From the NCBI GenBank assembly GCA_963691815.1, contig OY829645.1, positions 12,898,556-12,962,555 of the forward strand: DNA of 64,000 bases. Direction: 5' to 3'. The translations under genes and the position numbers were made by a program. Numbering within the stretch: the first letter of the stretch is position 1; each line of letters starts with the position of its first letter. Below the pieces are notes generated by a model that saw only the letters and a program-made list of their open reading frames with translations, made no database searches and was not told the DNA's origin. Below, in pieces: positions 18,981-30,290 of this stretch. The stretch is from Echiichthys vipera (taxonomy: Eukaryota > Chordata > Actinopteri > Perciformes > Trachinidae).

Positions 18981-19075
18981 CGAGCCCCATCTCCGTCTGC
19001 AGACGACGTCGAAGGGTACTTTTTCTGTCAGTGACTGACGCTAAAGGGCCCTTGCCATCAGTCGCTATTTGACAT

Positions 19076-19610
19076 TCTGGGAGTGAGACTGCATTGACCA
19101 CGCACACATGCTCTGGATGTGCCCGAAGCTTGCTGAATTTTGTTCTGATATATTTCAAACCCTCAAACAAGCTCATAACACAGATTAGGAACCAAATCCG
19201 CTGACTCCTCTTTTTGGGCTCCCTCCGTCTAAAAATCTGCCCATTACCACAGAACAAGTTGTGGCCTTTACCACCCTGCTCGCAAGATGTAATATTCTCC
19301 TTAAATGGAAACATGTTTCTCCACCGACTCATAATAGTTGGATAAGTGTAATTTTACAATGTCTATGGTTAGAGAAGTTAAGGTCTTCACAGAGGGGATC
19401 TTTGACAGCATTCCATCAAACTTGGGACCCACTGCTGGCTCTTATTAGTAATAGTCTTACTGTTAGTCCTGGTGATGCTGAGGACACTTCCTAATGCCTT
19501 GTTTGTTTTTCTCTGTCCCCTTTTCACTTAAAGGCAGACACACTGTGCGGCTGTTAGGATTTTTCGTGTGCACTTGTCTGCAAAATTTAATTAAAAAATT
19601 TTGGGGAAAA
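19076..19610 (+). mobile_element. L1-like LINE 3' end
   Basis: Plus-strand 3' end of the same L1/Tx1-like family that occurs in reverse at 36.7-37.2 kb. Readable pieces include HMLWMCPKL-type text, PLFGLPPSKNLPITTEQVVA (with frameshift), RCNILLKWKHVSPPTHNSWI, and LEKLRSSQRGSLTAFHQTWD then PLLALISNSL. A pyrimidine-rich 3' UTR and an A-rich end (about 19590-19635) follow. 5' part absent, as in ordinary LINE 5' truncation. Confidence 0.75.
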
Positions 19611-19972
19611 AATCAAATAGAAAAAAAACAACTCATAACATTATAGTAGCATCATTATTACTTTCTATATACTTTATATCTACATTGACAGGTCGCTTTA
19701 ATAGGTTATTGGTTGTATTTTGGATTCAAATGAAAGCTTTACAAGCTTTTTTTTGGTCTTTAATAGACTTCATGTAAGGTGATGTTTTTCACTAAATAAG
19801 AAACTTCTCTTTTAGCAGTGATTGTGATGGCAAATCAGTGTGCACCTCCATACCACAGCTTTTAATCATAAATATCAGTGCTACTTTCATTATAGTGTAC
19901 ATACAACTTTACAAATGCAGTAATATTAACTCAATACCCCTGTTAAAGCACTTTTCTTCATTTTAATTTAGA
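19611..19972. other. AT-rich, no gene seen
   Basis: Stop-rich, no repeat structure recognised. Confidence 0.5.
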
Positions 19973-20195
19973 TGAGCACTGTATAGGATTTAGGGAGATA
20001 TTGACAGAAATGGAATACAATATTCATGATTAGGTTTTATATATCCATTCAGAACAGGTCCTCCTCCACAAAGCCTGCCATGTTGCACCACCATGTTTCT
20101 ACAGTAGCCCAGAATGGGCAAAGCAAACTCCAGCTCCAGAGAGGGCCTTTTGTGTTTTGCTTTACCCGAAGGCCACCGTAGTGGACATTCAGGTC
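19973..20195. mobile_element. MITE-like teleost repeat fragment
   Basis: Starts gatgagcactgtataggatt and contains ccatgtttctacagtagccc then gagggccttttgtgtttt. I know this succession as a frequent non-coding DNA repeat in teleost genes. Only one end is present. Confidence 0.45.
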
Positions 20196-20361
20196 ATTGT
20201 CTTTGAATATTCATGTAGGTTGTTTTTTGATGTTTTTGGCCAGTGCCCAAATTAGTTTGACTTTGCTTGGCTTTCAGTATTTTCCTCAAAGAGCCAGTTC
20301 CATTGGGTGTTCCATGCATGGTTTATCATGGTGGGTGTTAAACTATATATGCCTTGCTGAC

Positions 20362-21582
20362 TCCACGCCCAGATGGAGGGCTCGCCGGCGAGCGCTTTGT
20401 GGCCGGGTTTGCCACGGAGCCCGGCCGGCATTGCCCAAAAAAGTGACGTGGCACCTCCCCCCTCTTCATCCTGTTGGCCCACCACACCACAGGAGGAACT
20501 GCTGGGGTCAGGTGCGCTGCTGCACAGGTGGCAGTGAAAGTGAGGGGCCTCGATGGATCAGACCTGGGCAGCACAGGCTGGCTCTGAGAACGTGAAATGT
20601 CACCCCTCTGTGGGAGAAGGAGCTTGTGCGGGAAGTGGAGCTCTACCACTTAGATATGTAGGGACTTACCTCCAAGCACAGTCTTGGTTCTGGAAGCGTA
20701 CTCCTGGATAGGGGTCTTCTCTGGAGTTGCCCAGGTTGTGAGGTGCCGGGCAGGTATGGGGATACTCCCAAGCCCCGGCTGAGCGCCACAATGTTTACCC
20801 CCATGGACAAGATGGCTTACTCCTGTGGGTGATAGGGGGGAAAATCTGACTGTTGGGAGACTTCAACGCCCACGTGGGCAACAATGGAGACACCTGGAGA
20901 GGCGTGATAAGGAGAAACGGACTCCCTGATCTAAATCTGAGCGGTCGTCTGTTATTAGACTTCTGTGCTGGTCTTGGATTGTCTATAACAAACACCATGT
21001 TCGAACATGAGAAAGCTCATAAGTGTACGTGGTACCAGAGCACCCTAGGGCAAAGGTCAATGATCGATTTTGTAATCGTATCATATGATGTGAGGCCATA
21101 TGTTATCGACAGTCAAGTGAAGAGAGGGGCAGAGCTGTCATCTGTGGTGATGACTTGGGCCAGAAGATGGGGAAGATTCTGGACGGACCAGGCAAGCCTA
21201 AACGGGTAGTGCAAATGAACTGGGAACGTCTGGAGGAGGATCCTGTCCGATAGAGCTTTTGTGGCAACCCTGTGGAAGTTGGGGGCCTTGAACCGCGGTG
21301 GACACCGGTGGTCAGGGAAGCTGACTGATTGAAGAAGGAGTCCTTCCTGGATATGTTATCCTGGAAGACTCGGGAGGCAGTTGCAAGGGACTCACAGGCT
21401 CGAAGGGCTGCAGCCTCTGCTGTGTCAGAAGCAAAGCAACGGGTGTGGAAGAAGGTTCAGAGAAGTGGGATAGTGCCAAGGGAGTGGCAGATCGGGGTTG
21501 TGGTTCCCCTGTCCAAAAAGGGGGACCAGAGAGTGTGTGCCAACTACAGGGATATCATACTACTCAACCTCCCTGGTTAAGT
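20362..21582 (+). mobile_element. Rex3: Rex3 LINE, 5' half with internal deletions
   Basis: Plus-strand Rex3 from the 5' region through endonuclease to the first part of RT. GDFNAHVGNNGDTWRGVI (20853 on), the catalytic loop, is intact here. FEHEKAHKCTWYQSTLGQRS and MIDFVIVSYDVRPYV follow. Two deletions are visible: one near 21250 (endonuclease C-terminal part lost) and one near 21450 where KQRVWKKVQRSGIVPREWQI joins the linker directly to RT. Sequence ends at DIILLNLPG (about 21580). No 3' tail. Confidence 0.85.
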
Positions 21583-21694
21583 CTAATCTAACCACCGTGG
21601 GGCTACAGAGTCAACTAAATAATTTATATATACTGTACATGAAGGGAAATTCACTAGAAATTGAGCAGGAACTGTTTGCTGGATAGAGAAGAGG

Positions 21695-21758
<64 letters not shown>

Positions 21759-21772
21759 TACACACACACACA
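21695..21772. repeat. (CA)n microsatellite
   Basis: About 78 bp of CA with two CATA interruptions. Confidence 0.98.
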
Positions 21773-22715
21773 GCAAAAATGTCTCAAAAGGTCCACTGGA
21801 AGGCTAATAAGAAAAGCAATTCAGTCGGTAAAGGGAACACAAAAAAACCCCATATAAACTCATACAACCACTGCATGCATGATATGTAAAGCACCATTTT
21901 GTAGGACCTCCAAGGAAGTGCTGTTTAAGGAATTCTTTGTGTCTGGTTGTCTGCTCAGCGTCACAGTGAGGGAGCCGTAGATAAGACATTTGTATGCTTG
22001 TTTCGATAGGAGACAAGGTGTGGTTTACAACCTCTAAAATAAAAAGGACAAGAACTCCAAATGAAGTACCCCTTTTAAACCTAAATCAACGTCAAATCTG
22101 ACCGCAATTTGAACCGGAGGACAGTCTCTGTTGGGAGACAGAGGGACTTTCAATGATAAAATTTACACAATAGAACTTTGTGCAGAAGTTTGGGAAACAG
22201 TTAAAGTTCGATGTTTCATCGCAACTGGCTGTTCAAAGACATTCTTGCAAGTGTGTAACAGTATATGCATTATTTGTATCTTGTTGTGATTATGTTTATG
22301 TGGTTTCAGAAGTGCAAAGTCTCTGTCTAATTCCTGAAATATTTTGTGTTTTAATAAAAGGCCGTCACTCAGTATCTGTATCTGTTAAAACTGTCTGCCT
22401 AAAGATTTTGGTTAAATTGGATATCAGAAAGCTTAATAATGGAAAATCAACCAAAGGTAGTTCAATCTTCCCTGTTAGAATTCCGGCGTAAAAAGCAGTT
22501 ATTCGCTCAGAGCCAAAGGGTTGGGTTATGCCAAGACTCCCCCTTTTTCTTTAGTAGAAAAGGAAGAGACTGCTGTCTCACATCTCTCTCTCTGCATCTC
22601 CTCTTCTGCATCTCTGCACCCTCACACCTCTGACCCTTTCTTTTCCTTCACCTCCTGCACTTATCTCTTCTCCCCCTCTTCTGCGCTTCCGGGTTTTTGT
22701 CTCTTTTGTTTAACT
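21773..22715. other. No gene seen
   Basis: Short open frames only; a CT-rich stretch at about 22570-22690. No domain recognised. Confidence 0.45.
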
Positions 22716-23690
22716 TTGTTAACCCAAAGTTAGCAAGAGACGTTACTTTATATTTTATTTTCTTACTTAAGTATTTTCGTTTATTAATCTATTTTTACCG
22801 CGCAACTTTCTAAGTTTCTACGACACGTTTTTTTTTCTTCTTAAGTATAGTAAAACCCCTCGTGCCGTCTTTTCCTTTTGTCCGGTCGAAAAATTGCATC
22901 AAACTCTAGTTCAGAACCGGTCAGAACATTTTTGTCAACCCACAAACAACAGCCAGTGGCAAGCCACCTGAAGAGTCGAATCCAAGCCGGGACGGGAGCA
23001 GACGAGCCCTGCCAATCCAACCGCGCAGCTGACCCGGTCTACAGAACCAGAACTAAGGTCCGCCAAACACCGAGACGCAGACCTATGAACCTGCATCAGT
23101 TCTGTAAGATGCCAGGGCGACTGTAATGTCAACGGCAATGTAAGGTTGGCCTTTAAATGCAACTCTTGGTTTAAACATTGGTGACAGTTAAATTCTGATC
23201 CGAGTTCTGTTGGCCGGCTAATTAGAGCCAGTTTAAGTCTGCCAGTAATATTATAAACCAGCCCCGTAGTTCTGAATCGCTCTGGTCTTAAGCTTTTTAT
23301 ATCCACATTTAACCCTTTTCACTTGTCTATTCAGTGTTGCACTATCCTGTATTCTCCTTGTTAGGTAGTCAAATAAATGTTTATAACCTTACGTCGTTGT
23401 GAGAATCTTCCGTTCTGTACAGAAAGTTTGTTCACTGATAAGGCTGTGGTACGAACGCGTTCAAGACGAGACTGATAAAATTTAAACAATCAATTACTAA
23501 CAGGTATTAAGCCTTCACCAAAGTTTAATAAACATCCTGTCTTATTTTGGTGTGGTGCCCTACTTCGAGGTAAAATAAATCCTAAATTTTAACGAGTCGA
23601 GTTAATTCATAATTAATTCAGCGACTAATATATTCTAGCCATAATAAAGGTTTTACTCTCCTACAACGGTTTATATAGTGTGGTCTACTA
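22716..23690 (+). other. LTR/leader-like region of an endogenous retrovirus
   Basis: AT-rich non-coding stretch with AATAAA at about 23370 and 23528 and, at 23553, tggtgccctacttcgagg, which looks like a primer-binding-site region. It lies directly upstream of retroviral integrase and env remnants. A matching 3' LTR was not found, so the call rests on position and these weak signals. Confidence 0.3.
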
Positions 23691-24017
23691 GTGAGTGAAC
23701 AACAGGGTACCAGGCTCCGGCTCAGAGATCCTGAGACCAGTGGGACCAGGGGACCAGGTGTATACAGAGATCTTCCGGAAAACTGGCACGATCCAAGGAG
23801 GGAGGGTCCTTACTCCGTGGTTCGAGCGACACCCACTGCGGTCCAATTGGAGGGGAGCAAAACATGGTACCATCTGAACCACTGCACCAGGGCCTGGGTA
23901 GCAGCTGATCAAAAGGAAACAGAGTCAGGCGAGAGTAAAAGCAAAACGCTGCAGATTCATCTGCTGACACTAATGTGCTTTCTGATGTGGGGGTTGCCAG
24001 GAAGCAGCAATGCCTGA
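23691..24017 (+). pseudogene. Endogenous retrovirus: integrase C-terminal end and env leader
   Basis: One frame holds DPRREGPYSVVRATPTAVQL followed by TWYHLNHCTRAW, the C-terminal DNA-binding domain of a retroviral integrase of the gamma/epsilon-like type. A neighbouring frame has the start of that domain (GPGDQVYTEIFRK), so there is a frameshift near 23775. The same stretch then runs into a hydrophobic segment LLTLMCFLMWGLPGSS, as expected for an env signal peptide that overlaps the pol end. Gag, protease, RT and most of integrase are missing upstream. Ancient and defective. Confidence 0.55.
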
Positions 24018-25100
24018 AGGGTTGGATGCAAACAATGACCCAGCCACGGCAGAATGATGATCAGAGGCAGGAATCAGATGATGAGTATGATGCAACTACA
24101 CAGGCGTTAAACACAGTTGTAAATCAAAGTCCAACCCATGACCTAGGAAAGGAAGTAATAGACAAAGAGTCAAGCCAAACTCAGGGTTTAGCTCAGAAGT
24201 TACCTATTAATAAGGTGGAAGCTCCAACCAGAGCTGACATCTCAGAAACATATAGGTAAAGAATAGAACAGAGTTTAGATGCAAAGGTATCATCACTTAA
24301 AGACACAGTTAGACATTCAGAGTCCTTTTCCAGTGTACCTACTCTAAAGACAGATTATACACCCAATCTCCCAATAAGGAGCTTAGACCACCCCTTTAGA
24401 TAAGACACCTGCTTTAACAATCATACTCCCTAAGTTTGAGGTCACTACTAGACCTGCAGACCAACCAACTGAGCCTGACCACCTCGGTCAGTGGGAATTG
24501 ACCAAGATTTAATCCAAGGAACTTTAACCCTAACAATAACGATCAGCATGACAAATATAAACCACAGGAGTGGAGGAGTTTGAGGCCACTGAAGGATTTA
24601 GGTCAGGAGCGTGCTTCAAACAATAGCTGGTATAAGTGGGCTTGGTATACACCTCGAGAAATTACATCACATGAGTGTGTGGTTTGTGCAGAAGCCCCTA
24701 ATACTCTTCCAACAGTAATCCTAGATAAGTATAGCTTTCAGGAGTGTGCCAAGGCACAACAGAAGGAGTGTAGAAAGGGTAACTTCACGCCCATAGCTAG
24801 AGCGCCCAGAATTTTCAGGCTGCCTATATACGGCATCCGTTGTAGGTTAATCTATGGATCACAACATATATATCACTTGTTAAAAAACATTTTTTAAGTT
24901 TCGAGAAGCATGTGCAGATTTTCAAATTGCAACACCCCAGAGCAAGCTCCCAATAGATTATAAAGTAGATACATTGAATATGAATGTTTCGTCAGTGAAT
25001 GATTTTCAGAGACAAGCAGGAACGGAGTGTAGTGGAGTGTACTGGAGTGTAGATAATAATAATGTAGATAATGCAACTGTTATTTGTAAAATAACTTGGG
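24018..25100 (+). pseudogene. Endogenous retrovirus env remnant
   Basis: Broken frames follow the leader. The best piece, 24580-24897, contains NNSWYKWAWYTPREITSHEC then VVCAEAP with spaced cysteines (C-x2-C, later C, C), like the surface subunit of fish retroviral envelopes. Another short cysteine-containing piece lies at about 24960-25060. No fusion peptide, transmembrane subunit or membrane anchor could be recognised. Many stops; cannot make protein. Confidence 0.45.
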
Positions 25101-26462
25101 TGTTATTTTGGTTTCTGCGGTTTGAACTTTGGATTTAAACACTTGACCTGTCAAACTTTCGGGCTTTGAGCGATTTTTCGCAGATTTCAAACTTTTGAAC
25201 TGTGGACATCTTTGAATTTCATTTCAAAGATGTCCAAAATTTCATTTTAAAATTTTGAACTGTTATCATTCTTTTTGAAATTTCCAACCTTCGAACATTG
25301 AATATTGTACTTTCTCCCTCGAGAATAGATGGTTATAAGCGCCACATCACAGTGGATGATCTGTACATTTGAGAGTGATGGTTGCAATCAGAAAAGAGAA
25401 GAGGGGTGTATTCATTATTCACGTTTAGTTTAAGATTCATTTTCAGACAGCTCTCATAATAACAATGTATCACCTATAACTGTGACAGTTAATTGATTAA
25501 TAATCATGGGATGTCTTTTAAATATACTCACCTATATATTTTTAAGTAATCTTTTTACTTGTACGTAATCATATAGTGTGAATTTAATATCTTGTGTGTG
25601 GGGATATTTGAAATGTGTTTGAGTAAGTCATTGTGATGATAATGTGGAATTAAATCAAAGACCAGCATATTTTAATTTGTACTTATCATCAACTAGTCCA
25701 TCTGACAAATTCTTATTTTGCATCTATCATTTACAGTTTGTTATTCTAAGTTTTGCAGTATTACAAGTCACACCTATATGGATTCGGTCACTTAACATGA
25801 CAAGAGTCAACTTGGGTTTGTTCACCATACTTACAAATGTTTTATCACTAGTTAACTTTTATCACATGCTAAATGGTTAACTTGAAGAAACCAATGAGGC
25901 AGCTGCTCGGGCCTAGCGCAGTCGCCGATCATCTATGTCAAAACAGGGCCAATGGGGACTATGCGGGACTTTTCTCCTCAATAAAGTGATGAAATGATCA
26001 AGAATATTTATATGATAAAGAAATGAAGGCTGGAGGTTTTTCACCTGCATGAGTCGGTGGTGAATTGATTTCTGACGATAATACTTTTTCTAATGATTCT
26101 GATGACAATACTTTGATGAAGGTTTAGGAAGCTTTATCATTGAAAAAGTGTGTGTGCAACAAGAACAGTGGATAACAGGAAAAAAAGGCTGATAAGATCA
26201 CATCCTACCAAGTGAATAACAGGACTATATATGAGCATGTTTTGATGACGTTCTGGACACACAAAGACACTGGGAGAGCCTGGGAAGTGATGGCCAGTTA
26301 CACGAGTGTATATATGAAACCATGGGACATGTAAACTTTGTCAACGCACGAACATCAGTATAAGGTGAGAGATTGGAAGGAGAAATTTGGGGATTTATGT
26401 GACGGAGGTGTAGTGAGAGCTTCTGTCAATTTGTGTTAATGAAAGTCCCCCTTGGTGGCTGA
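25101..26462. other. No gene seen
   Basis: AT-rich with short frames. It may hold decayed env or 3' retroviral sequence, but nothing is recognisable. Confidence 0.45.
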
Positions 26463-26985
26463 GCAAGGCAAAGCTCTTGATCTACCGGTCAATCTTCGTT
26501 CCTACCCTCACCTATGGTCATGAAAGCTGGGTCATGAACAAAAGACCAAGGTCGCGGGTACAAGCGGCCGAAATGGGTTTTCTCAGGAGCATGGATTTGG
26601 CTGGAGTCTCCCTTAGAGATAGGGTGAGACGTTCAGCCATCCGTGAGGAGCTCGGAGTAGAGTCCTTTGTGTTGAAAGCAGCCAGTTGAGGTGGTTCGGG
26701 CATCTGTTAAAGATGCTCCCTGGGCACCTCCCTAGGGAGGGGCTCCAGGCACGTCCAGCTGGAATCTCTCTCTGAGAGGAATCACCTCCGCCTTCCCCGA
26801 GGAAGTCCAGGACTGGGTGGAGAGATTATATCTCCACTCTGGCCTGGGAACGCCTCAGAATCCCCCAGTTGGAGCTGGTTAATGTGGCCCGGGAAAGGGA
26901 AATTTGGGGTCCCCTGCTAGAGCTGCTGTCCCCTTGACCCGATCCTGAATAAGCGGTTGAAGATGAATGAGCGATGAGTGATATT
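26463..26985 (+). mobile_element. Rex3: Rex3 LINE 3' fragment
   Basis: Plus-strand 3' end of Rex3: KLLIYRSIFVPTLTYGHESW-type text (from 26470), LAGVSLRDRVRRSAIREELG, the LRWFGHL-like block out of frame, WRDYISTLAWERLRIPQLEL, and the end 'ccgatcctgaataagcggttgaagatgaatga', the GATGA-type tail. 5' truncated. Frames broken near 26690 and 26770. Confidence 0.85.
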
Positions 26986-27799
26986 AATTTCCACTGACTT
27001 TCACCTGGGACACAGCTGACAATAAAGCAACAGCAATTTGATTCTGCTCCAGTGAACTTTATGTATGTAATTAATTACTGTGGCTCAGATTTACAGGAGC
27101 TTTGTGGATGTGGCCCTGCATATTGTAGTATCACTGCATCCATAGCATTTGTGTATCCATTATTATTCTGGATATATGCCTTATCCTGGCTATGGTTTGT
27201 TTATACTATAAACTATACTATACTATTAACCAGACCAAATTAATATTATATAATATAATAATTGTTAATTAATATGCTAATACTAAAAAAGAGCGAAGAC
27301 AATTTACTGACCATTTTCAAGTAAAAACAAAATAACAAAAATATTCATGTGAGAATTTTCTAAAATATCTGACAAAAAATGAAGATGAAGTCTTGCATGC
27401 ACTGAATCATGAAGCCATGGAAGAACAGGGTAGGCTGTGTATGTTGTGTACTGTGAAATTAAAAACAATACAAAATAAAAGACCTATGTACAGCAATATT
27501 TACCAAAAGGGATTCAACTTATTCTCATCAACAGGTTCATATATCTTGCAAAAATGTATGCACAACATTTCACATAATAGCTTATGAAATATGAAATATT
27601 TAATGCTGTGGTTTGGCTTAGTACTTCCAGGGCTTGAGCACTGGTCCCCCAGGTGCGGGTTTTTGGGACCCACTGTGACCCTCCTCCCTGTGGTGATTTT
27701 GGCTCTCTCATAGTACTTCACCAGATTTCCTCCTCCAGAAGTAATTTGTACAATAATAAGTCATTTTAAATAAGTATGAGTATTACTTTTTGTAGTTAT
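26986..27799. other. No gene seen
   Basis: Contains a 63-codon hydrophobic frame (27052-27243) without family resemblance and AT-rich DNA. Confidence 0.45.
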
Positions 27800-27930
27800 A
27801 CCAAAAAAACAACAACAATTAGGACAGCTTGGCCCTATTCCCTAGTACGCCATTTACAAATAAGACTTTGTTCTTAATGACTTGCCTGGTTAAATAAAAA
27901 CAGTTAAATGAAAATTAAAAAAAAAAGGGT
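27800..27930 (+). mobile_element. SINE/LINE 3' tail fragment (RSg-1/L2-like)
   Basis: Reads tttacaaataagactttgtt, then cttaatgacttgcctggtta and aataaa followed by an A-rich end. This is close to the shared 3' tail of fish SINEs and their partner LINE (known best from salmonids). Only the tail is present. Confidence 0.5.
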
Positions 27931-28074
27931 TTAGCAATATGGCGGTTAAGGAGCAAGAACCAGAAGGCAAGGTCTAATAAGGGCGCGCTCACACTATCCT
28001 CCCGGACCGAGACCCGGACTTTAGGGTACTTGTCCCCCCTCCCTCTCCCCCCCGCGCCCCAGCCCCGTTTGTAC

Positions 28075-28326
28075 TCACACTACCAGGGCCTCGGCCAATA
28101 CTTCTTGCTGTCCATACGCCTTCAAGCCGTAACACGTCACACGCATTGATCGCGTGTGTGTGGCTTTGTTTACAAATCTTTCCATAGACCTCGGAGTTTT
28201 TGTGCGTCTTGTCGACTGTTTTTGAATATTTTCATCCGACCAAATCTGCAGTAAACACTCCACCTCCGCATCACACCAACATGAACCTTTCACCGCCATC
28301 GTTGTTGTAGTTAAATGTCCGCGCAT
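28075..28326 (-). CDS. Myb/SANT-like ORF, left arm of palindrome
   Basis: 83 codons open. Contains VKGSCWCDAEVECLLQIWSD and ENIQKQSTRRTKTPRSMERF: a Trp-led helix and LLxIWSDExIQ typical of the trihelix/Myb-like protein that partners Harbinger transposases, but the usual second and third helices are replaced after about residue 40. Differs from the right-arm copy at only about six residues. Whether it is translated is unknown; it could be the remnant of a first exon. Confidence 0.4.
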   Translation of the reverse strand: MRGHLTTTTMAVKGSCWCDAEVECLLQIWSDENIQKQSTRRTKTPRSMERFVNKATHTRSMRVTCYGLKAYGQQEVLAEALVV

Positions 28327-28444
28327 GGTCCGTCCTTCTATTTACATGTCCGAACAGGCGGACATAACGCTACTGCCGTAGGGCTCGTGCTCGTGCTCGT
28401 GCGCGTACACGTGCGCACGCTCGTGCTCGTACATGTGCAAACGG

Positions 28445-28602
28445 TCTAAGGGCGTGATCACACTATCCTTTTGGCCGCGGCCAAAACCGGTTTTTCAGCT
28501 AAAGTCTAGTACCTTTAAGTAGTGTGAGCGCACCCGCTCCGCGCTCAACTGGGGCCAGCTGGCCCTCCACGGCCCGCTTGAAATAGGTGGGCTTTAGCGG
28601 AG
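28445..28602. other. Spacer of the palindrome
   Basis: 158 bp unique loop with an internal terminal-repeat-like start (gggcgtgatcacactatcc) and a 12-bp self-palindrome ggccgcggcc. Confidence 0.7.
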
Positions 28603-28714
28603 CCGTTTGCACATGTACGAGCACGAGCGTGCGCACGTGTACGCGCACGAGCACGAGCCCTACGGCAGTAGCGTTATGTCCGCCTGTTCGGACATGTAAA
28701 TAGAAGGACGGACC

Positions 28715-28966
28715 ATGCGCGGATATTTAACAACAACAACAATGGTGGTGAAAGGTTCATGTTGGTGTGGTGCGGAGGTGGAGTGTTTACTGCAGATTTG
28801 GTCGGATGAAAATATTCAAAAACAGTCGACAAGACGTACAAAAACTCCGAGGTCTGTGGAAAGATTTGTAAACAAAGCCACACACACGCGATCAATGCGT
28901 GTGACGTGTTACGGCTTGAAGGCGTGTGGACAGCAAGAAGCATTGGCCGAGGCCCTGGTAGTGTGA
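28715..28966 (+). CDS. Myb/SANT-like ORF, right arm of palindrome
   Basis: Mirror image of the left-arm ORF, also open over 83 codons (VKGSCWCGAEVECLLQIWSD). Changes relative to the left arm are few (for example Asp/Gly, Met/Val, Tyr/Cys) and none is a stop. Same domain reading and same doubt about expression. Confidence 0.4.
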   Translation: MRGYLTTTTMVVKGSCWCGAEVECLLQIWSDENIQKQSTRRTKTPRSVERFVNKATHTRSMRVTCYGLKACGQQEALAEALVV

Positions 28967-29063
28967 GTACAAACGGGGCTGGGGCGCGGGGGGGAGAGGG
29001 AGGGGGGACAAGTACCCTAAAGTCCGGGTCTCGGCCCGGGAGGATAGTGTGAGCGCGCCCTAA

Positions 29064-29736
29064 GACTCTAAGTGCAGGGTGGGCACCTTGTTTTCCCTTT
29101 GTTTTTTGCCTCTACCAAACTTGAAAGCCTGGGAAAAGTGTCCACAACAGGAACACACAGAGGATTGCTTTTTCAACAGTTGCTTGCACCAATTGATTTC
29201 TTTACTGAATGGCAGGAAGTAGTGTAAATATAACAGGGGGAAAACCCCAGTTAACCAGTCAGTGGAGACACAGCATCCAGGTCTACTGATGTGACCTATC
29301 ATTTGGGCTAAATGACAATCAGGGGAGCATTACCAAGTTCAAGATTCTACTGCATGATGTATTACTTCAACTTACAAATCATTGTTTACATCGAAATCAG
29401 ATTTCAGAAGTTTTATCTTATCTAGCTTTTATCTTGTCCTTTTGCTGACCAAGGAATACAGAGTAGGTTTGGAACAGAGTGAAACAATTCATAAATACAT
29501 CCAATAAAGGTAAACATGCCCTAAAAATAATGTTTGAAAACAAAGAAACATTTGTTTGCTTGAAAGTAGCTTTGATATAAGAACTATTTCAACAGCAATG
29601 CCATGACTATATTCAACATACAGCTGGCTCTACAGAATCTACTTGATATATTTATTGGCTAAAGCTGTGCAAAACAGCTATGATTTCTTGATATACAATA
29701 CAGTATTATTATGCAGCTTTACAGGTGAGATGCCAT
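29064..29736. other. No gene seen
   Basis: No domain or repeat structure recognised. Confidence 0.5.
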
Positions 29737-30290
29737 CTGTCAAGGTTCTGAGGAGGACCCAGAAGCAGATCGGACAAAAAGGCAGTGTTTAAACAGTTTA
29801 TTTGATAAAGGGTGAGGTGGTGAAGAACAGAGGAGCTGGCAGGCGAGGTTTGGATCCCAGAGGTGTGGAAGGTCCAGCGAGTGGCTGGCTCACAGGCGGT
29901 GGGGCTAAGCGGACTGGGCTCCCGGGCTGACTTCCTGGAGTGATTCCTGAGGCAGAGAGACACGGTTAATTGCAGACACGGATTGCAAGAGACCAGCTCC
30001 AGCAGGCTGAGGCAGACAGACAACCAATAGTAGCAACGACGAAAAATGGCTGGAAATGTGGTAGCATACACAATACTTCACAACGATCCAGCGTTCACTG
30101 CATGTGTGGCTGCTCCTTAAGTACTGCAGGGGATTGATGAGGAGCAGGTGTGTGGGTGACCTCAGCCAGGTGTGTGAGCAGCCAAAGAAGGACACGCCCC
30201 CGAGCACTGTCAGGAAAGTGACAAACACCACAAGACATAACAAAACACCCAAACAGACCTCATGGCCGGGGATTCTCGACACCATCACAA
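29737..30290. mobile_element. Unclassified interspersed repeat (possible LTR or MITE)
   Basis: Starts tgtcaaggttctgaggagga and ends near ggggattctcgacacc, so the ends are weak inverse matches (TGTCxAG). Inside are cagtgtttaaacagtttatt, typical of a common teleost repeat start, and a GC-richer block. No coding sequence. Family from memory and uncertain. Confidence 0.4.

Larger units (their letters stand above)
27981..29060. mobile_element. Palindromic PIF/Harbinger-like element, 1,080 bp
   Basis: Ends are GGGCGCGCTCACACTATCC and its exact inverse, flanked on both sides by TAA, the 3-bp target duplication typical of Harbinger (TWA). The arms 27981-28444 and 28603-29060 are inverted copies with roughly 97 percent identity by eye, around a 158-bp spacer. 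Each arm has an ORF reading outward-to-inward that looks like part of a Myb/SANT-like domain. The spacer begins with gggcgtgatcacactatcc, a diverged copy of the terminal repeat, and contains agtgtgagcgcaccc, so the structure may derive from two copies joined head to head. No transposase is encoded. A single-copy relative lies at 6.0-6.4 kb. Confidence 0.8.

Noticed and set aside
18883..19332. 149-codon minus ORF over the 53-bp duplication and L1 end
   Set aside because: Antisense of the L1 3' end plus flanking repeat; not a gene.
21583..21796. ORFs of CVCVCV and HTHTHT in CA/TG tracts (also 34.4-34.9, 53.9-54.3, 58.2-58.5, 63.5-63.8 kb)
   Set aside because: These are translations of dinucleotide repeats, not genes.
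27052..27243. 63-codon hydrophobic ORF, possible envelope or membrane peptide
   Set aside because: No family pattern and no coding context; chance ORF in AT-rich DNA.
29905..30288. 127- and 120-codon minus ORFs in 29.7-30.3 kb
   Set aside because: They lie in a non-coding repeat and have no domain.
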